Notes under the pieces: model-generated
What the model saw: only the letters and a program-made list of their open reading frames with translations
Databases searched by the model: none
Told to the model about the DNA's origin: nothing
Translations under genes and position numbers: made by a program
NCBI RefSeq assembly: GCF_910588665.1
Contig: NZ_CAJUPR010000002.1
Coordinates: forward strand, 199,363-263,362
Source of the DNA: an uncultured Brachyspira sp.
Lineage (GTDB): Bacteria > Spirochaetota > Brachyspiria > Brachyspirales > Brachyspiraceae
Length of the DNA: 64,000 nt
Reading direction: 5' to 3'
Part shown: positions 60,522-64,000 of the stretch, in pieces
Layout: the number at the start of each line of letters is the position of its first letter
How positions within the stretch are numbered: the stretch's first letter is position 1

Positions 60522-62510
60522 ATGAACAAAGAAGAGGCTAATAAAAAAATAGAGCAATTAACTGAAATTATTAACTATCATAATAAGCTTTATTATACAG
60601 ATGATAACCCTGAAATAGAGGATTATGAATATGATAAGCTTTTCAGAGAACTTGAAAATCTTGAAAGAGAGTTTCCAGAATTAAAAAAAGATGAAAGCCC
60701 TACAAATAAGGTGGGAGGAATAATACTGGATAAATTCGAAAAGTTTGAACACCCTATTGCAATGTACTCGCTTTCTAATGTTATGACAGAAGATGAGTTT
60801 TTGGATTTTGATGCAAGAATGAAAAAAGAACTTAATCAAATCAGTATTAAATATACGGTTGAAAATAAATTCGATGGACTTGCCATAGAGCTTATTTATG
60901 AAAATGGAAAACTTACTGCAGCAAGCACAAGAGGCGACGGACAGATAGGAGAGAATGTTACAAATAATGTAAAAATGATGAATAATGTTCCTAAAAGCAT
61001 AAAAGAAAAAAATAAACTCATAGTAAGAGGAGAGGCATTAATAACAAAAAAGGATTTTAAGGCTTTAAATAAAGAAAGAGAAGAGCTTGAAGAGATGCCT
61101 TTTGCAAATGCCAGAAATGCCGCAGCAGGCGGATTAAGGCAATTGGACAGTTCAGAAAGCAAAAAAAGAAGATTGAAATTCTTTGCTTATCAGATAGCTA
61201 ATTATAAAGATTTTGATTTAACTAATGAATATAAATCTATGGATTTTTTATCTGATTTGGGTTTTACAGTTGAAGGCGTTCATCCGAATATAGATGCCGA
61301 AAAAGTATTAGAAATATATTATGATATTCAGGAAAACAGAAATAAAATGGATTATGATATTGACGGTTTGGTAATAAAAGTCGATGATGTAAAATATCAG
61401 GAGAAACTGGGCTTTTTATCACGTGCCCCTAGATTTGCGGCTGCATTTAAGTTCAAGCCCGAAGAGAAGGAGACTATTTTAAAAAATATAGATGTTCAGG
61501 TAGGAAGAACCGGAGCATTAACTCCTGTAGCAAAATTAGAGCCCGTACAGGTGGGAGGCGTTACGGTTTCAAATGTTACGCTTCATAATCCTAATGAAAT
61601 AAAATCAAAAGACATAAGGGTAGGTGATACCGTTGTTATTATACGCTCGGGAGATGTTATACCTAAAATTACAAGGGTGGTATTGGATAAGCGTCCCGAA
61701 GACAGCAAACCTTTTGAGTTTCCGAATAAATGTCCTGTATGCGGAGGAGATACTGCCGTTACAGACGGAGATGTAATTGTAAGATGCATAAACGAAGAGT
61801 GTCCAAGCAGGATAACCAGATATATAGAATATTTTGTTTCAAAACAGGCTATGAATATAGACGGCATAGGAAAGGAATGGATAGCGGCATTTACAAAAAG
61901 CGGACTTGTTAAAACTCCCGCAGATCTTTATAAGATAACAAAAAAGCAATTATTTGAATTTGAAAGAATGGGAGAGAAACTTGCAGGCAATATGCTTAAT
62001 TCTATAAAAGAGAGTAAAAATACCACTTTAAAAAGATTTATATATGCATTGGGTATGCGTCAGGTTGGAGAAACTACTGCGGACTTGCTTGCTAAATACT
62101 TCGCCTCTGTAGAAAACTTCAAAAAAGCATCTATTGAAGATTTGGAAAATATTGAAGGCATAGGAGAGATAAGCGCTAAAAGTATTTATGATTTTCTTCA
62201 TAATGATAATTCATTAAAATTAATTGATGATTTGCTTGCAGAAGGTATTAATCCCGTATTTGAGAAACATTCAATTGTGCAGTCTCCTCTTACAGGAAAA
62301 AATGTCGTTATAACGGGTTCAATAGAAGGTTTTACAAGAACTTCTGCAAAAGAGGCTGCAGAAAGGCTTGGGGCTTCAGTTCAGTCTGGAGTATCTAAGA
62401 ATACAGATATTTTAATAGCAGGCGAGAAAGCAGGAAGCAAGCTTAAAAAAGCTCAGGATTTAGGAATTCATATAATGGAAGCAGACGAGTTTATAAAACT
62501 TACAAGATAA
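60522..62510 (+). CDS. ligA: NAD-dependent DNA ligase
   Basis: LigA seals nicks using NAD. The 662-residue protein has the N-terminal Ia domain, the adenylation motif KFDG with catalytic Lys116, the OB-fold part with VGRTGALTPVAKLEPV, the four-cysteine zinc finger (CPVC and CINEEC), helix-hairpin-helix repeats (GIGEISAKS), and a C-terminal BRCT domain beginning PLTGKNVVITGSIEGF. The length is standard for the family. Confidence 0.98.
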   Translation: MNKEEANKKIEQLTEIINYHNKLYYTDDNPEIEDYEYDKLFRELENLEREFPELKKDESPTNKVGGIILDKFEKFEHPIAMYSLSNVMTEDEFLDFDARMKKELNQISIKYTVENKFDGLAIELIYENGKLTAASTRGDGQIGENVTNNVKMMNNVPKSIKEKNKLIVRGEALITKKDFKALNKEREELEEMPFANARNAAAGGLRQLDSSESKKRRLKFFAYQIANYKDFDLTNEYKSMDFLSDLGFTVEGVHPNIDAEKVLEIYYDIQENRNKMDYDIDGLVIKVDDVKYQEKLGFLSRAPRFAAAFKFKPEEKETILKNIDVQVGRTGALTPVAKLEPVQVGGVTVSNVTLHNPNEIKSKDIRVGDTVVIIRSGDVIPKITRVVLDKRPEDSKPFEFPNKCPVCGGDTAVTDGDVIVRCINEECPSRITRYIEYFVSKQAMNIDGIGKEWIAAFTKSGLVKTPADLYKITKKQLFEFERMGEKLAGNMLNSIKESKNTTLKRFIYALGMRQVGETTADLLAKYFASVENFKKASIEDLENIEGIGEISAKSIYDFLHNDNSLKLIDDLLAEGINPVFEKHSIVQSPLTGKNVVITGSIEGFTRTSAKEAAERLGASVQSGVSKNTDILIAGEKAGSKLKKAQDLGIHIMEADEFIKLTR

Positions 62511-62573
62511 TTTTAAATATTGAAGCGATATGCGTATATGTATGCTTTTATGCGTGCTTTGAATATTATTATT

Positions 62574-63830
62574 TTATTCCATATCATATATTTTTAAAAA
62601 TTCGCTTAATATGGTATGCATTATTATTCTTTTTTTGTCATAATCTAAATTTCTGGTTAATTCTATACCGAAAGCTTCTATATTTTTTTCAGCCGCATAG
62701 AAAGTTATAGTGGTGGGCATAGGATAATACATTTGCCTGAATTTAAATTTCATAGGTTCTATTCTTGAGTTTATATTATTTAATACTTTTACAACCTTAT
62801 CATCTAATTTTCTGCTGTCGTATATAATAGAATCTCCGAAGAACTCTTTAAATCCGTTTCCTTCGTGAAGCGTAAGCACAGCATCTATATTATATTCATC
62901 AAGCATATTCATGTATTCTTTTGCAAGCTTATCAGTATCGGTTTTATTTATCTGCTTATCAAAGAATCTGTTATTTATATCCAGACCTTCTATAGCTCTG
63001 GCATTTTTTCTGTATGCCTCAGGAACTGCAATAGGCACTATAGTGAGGCTTCCTCTCTTTATAGGCATATTAATTCTTTCCATAGCTACATCGGTTCCCA
63101 CTCTCTCATTTCCATGAGGAACTATTAAAAATATATTAGGACCTTTTTTCGGGTGAACAACTCTGTATATTACAGTTTCATTTTTTGTTCCTTCCATTAT
63201 CTTAAAATTGTATCTGTCTATATCCTTATTAAGATGACCTGCAATTTCAGCCTCCAATTGTCTGGATACATTCTCAATTAAGGATTTTTCATTTTCAGTA
63301 GTTCTGTATGGACCTTCAAGAATAGGAGTTATTGATGTTTTATGATTAGGCTCTAAAAAGTAGCTTATACCCAAAGAGTTTTCAGGCTCAAGCTTCAAAG
63401 CATTATTATATGTTATTGCCGATATTTCATCGTCGTATGATACTAAAGCGAAAGATTTTCCTTTAAAATTGTAGGATTTACTGTCTTTTGTTATTTTAAT
63501 TTTTATATCATCATTATGCTTGCTTTTTATATACATATATCCGAAATGAAGCGTAAAATTACCGCATTCATAGGTAAGTTTTGAATTAGGCATTAATATA
63601 ATTGATTTTTCTCCATTATCAAGAACGATATAGGACTCTTCTTTAGTAGATACTGAAAAATAATCATCTGGAAAGCCTTTTTTTATATCCGAATCTGCAT
63701 ATTCTTCATTAACTATTACTGAAGCTTCTCCCTGCTTTGATATAAGCTTAAAATTATCTGCAAGCAGCAGCGAGTTTGTAATTATTGTAATTATTATTAT
63801 TTTTTTTAAAAAATACTTCATAAACTGCAT
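62574..63830 (-). CDS. Exported FecR-like plus M14/M99-type metallocarboxypeptidase
   Basis: The protein has 418 residues. A signal segment (about 10-24) is followed by a FecR-like beta domain (about 28-130) with SYIVLDNGEKSIILMPNS. The C-terminal catalytic domain (about 228-410) has a zinc site HGNE (H239, E242) and H322 in LTLHEGNGF, the substrate segment DINNRFF (284-290), and Glu390 in FGIELT. This resembles M14/M99 carboxypeptidases such as Csd4, which trims peptidoglycan peptides and sets helical cell shape. In a spiral bacterium the same role is attractive but inferred. An aspartoacylase-like activity is the alternative. Confidence 0.75.
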   Translation of the reverse strand: MQFMKYFLKKIIIITIITNSLLLADNFKLISKQGEASVIVNEEYADSDIKKGFPDDYFSVSTKEESYIVLDNGEKSIILMPNSKLTYECGNFTLHFGYMYIKSKHNDDIKIKITKDSKSYNFKGKSFALVSYDDEISAITYNNALKLEPENSLGISYFLEPNHKTSITPILEGPYRTTENEKSLIENVSRQLEAEIAGHLNKDIDRYNFKIMEGTKNETVIYRVVHPKKGPNIFLIVPHGNERVGTDVAMERINMPIKRGSLTIVPIAVPEAYRKNARAIEGLDINNRFFDKQINKTDTDKLAKEYMNMLDEYNIDAVLTLHEGNGFKEFFGDSIIYDSRKLDDKVVKVLNNINSRIEPMKFKFRQMYYPMPTTITFYAAEKNIEAFGIELTRNLDYDKKRIIMHTILSEFLKIYDME

Positions 63831-63896
63831 AAACCGTTAAATAAAAATACCGTTTTAATTATCGTTTTTAAATAAATATGCTTTAAATAAAAATAA

Positions 63897-63925
63897 AGGC
63901 TTAAATCCTTTTAAGGTTCAAGCCT
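63897..63925 (-). terminator. Terminator of the gene entering from the right
   Basis: AGGCTT (63897-63902) pairs with AAGCCT (63920-63925), with an inner CCTT/AAGG pairing. On the minus strand T-rich sequence follows, so it ends the partial gene at the window edge. Confidence 0.55.
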
Positions 63926-63960
63926 AAATAATATATATTTAAGAGACACAATTAAAAAAG

Positions 63961-64000
63961 TTATGCTATTAACTCTCCGTTTTTTCTTATGCATATTTCC
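63961..64000 (-). CDS. 3' end of an unidentified gene
   Basis: A minus-strand frame enters from the right edge and ends with residues EICIRKNGELIA before a stop at 63961-63963. A terminator-like hairpin lies 36 bases beyond, which supports a real gene end. Too little is present to assign a function. Confidence 0.45.
   Translation of the reverse strand, partial: EICIRKNGELIA

Noticed and set aside
1..64000. CRISPR array, rRNA genes, prophage or intact insertion sequence
   Set aside because: No regularly spaced repeats, rRNA-like sequence, integrase, intact transposase or phage structural gene was recognised in either strand.

Overview
The window is a low-GC bacterial chromosome segment (roughly 27-30 % G+C by eye), and its proteins point to a spirochaete of the genus Brachyspira. 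The clues are the very A/T-biased codons, split transketolase, split chromate transporter, class III fructose-bisphosphatase and many lipoproteins. The genus is an inference from recalled family resemblance; I cannot fix the species. No rRNA, intact insertion sequence, prophage or CRISPR array is visible. Most of the window is core chromosome, with a few accessory genes and decayed remnants between core genes.

Layout. 1-11.4 kb (+ then -): 5'-truncated pgk, scpB, a single-chain nuclease-methyltransferase gene with its own promoter, mnmG, split transketolase, a NERD/zinc-ribbon protein, argS, then ybaK-like and [2Fe-2S] BFD-like genes on the minus strand. 11.5-15.4 kb: two-gene chromate-type transporter, fbp, and four tRNA genes (Pro, Arg, His, Arg). 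15.4-19.4 kb: a TPR membrane protein, an orphan YehP-type VWA protein and a convergent C-terminal processing protease. 19.7-24.9 kb: glycosyltransferase, YcxB-like, recX, DIP1984 family, radical SAM, a NYN remnant, then zapA preceded by a coiled-coil gene. 25-33.2 kb: putative outer-membrane protein, trmB, lipoprotein, then rpmF-plsX-(FabH-like)-rnfC-rnfD-rnfG. 33.3-38.3 kb: thiL, smpB, a membrane protein pair, groES, serS. 38.7-42.6 kb: ruvB, M23 peptidase, an adenine-methyltransferase-like gene. 42.7-48.1 kb: flavin reductase-rubredoxin fusion, Fpg-like protein without catalytic residues, flavodoxin-ferredoxin protein, tRNA-CAT, hisF, coiled-coil/DinB protein, ddl. 48.2-64 kb: hemolysin III-like protein, acyl-CoA synthetase, alpha/beta hydrolase, a decayed Rpn-type nuclease gene, U32 peptidase, PRTase, ECF-like membrane protein, gatB, malic enzyme, aldo-keto reductase, two lipoproteins, ligA, a FecR-M14/M99 carboxypeptidase, and the 3' tip of one more gene.

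Functional themes. Central carbon metabolism (pgk, transketolase, fbp, malic enzyme) sits beside translation genes (argS, serS, gatB, trmB, mnmG, smpB, rpmF, five tRNAs) and DNA maintenance genes (scpB, recX, ruvB, ligA). Anaerobic electron transfer is represented by Rnf C/D/G, the flavoredoxin-rubredoxin and the EFR1-like protein.

The most unusual items are: (i) a PD-(D/E)xK nuclease fused to a DPPY methyltransferase without a helicase; (ii) a FabH-fold protein lacking the Cys-His-Asn triad, between plsX and rnfC; (iii) an Fpg/MutM-like protein lacking the catalytic proline, lysine and zinc finger; (iv) an M23 peptidase gene whose best start is an ATT codon; (v) an Rnf operon that stops at a strong terminator after rnfG; (vi) an orphan MoxR-cluster-type VWA gene beside a TPR membrane gene.
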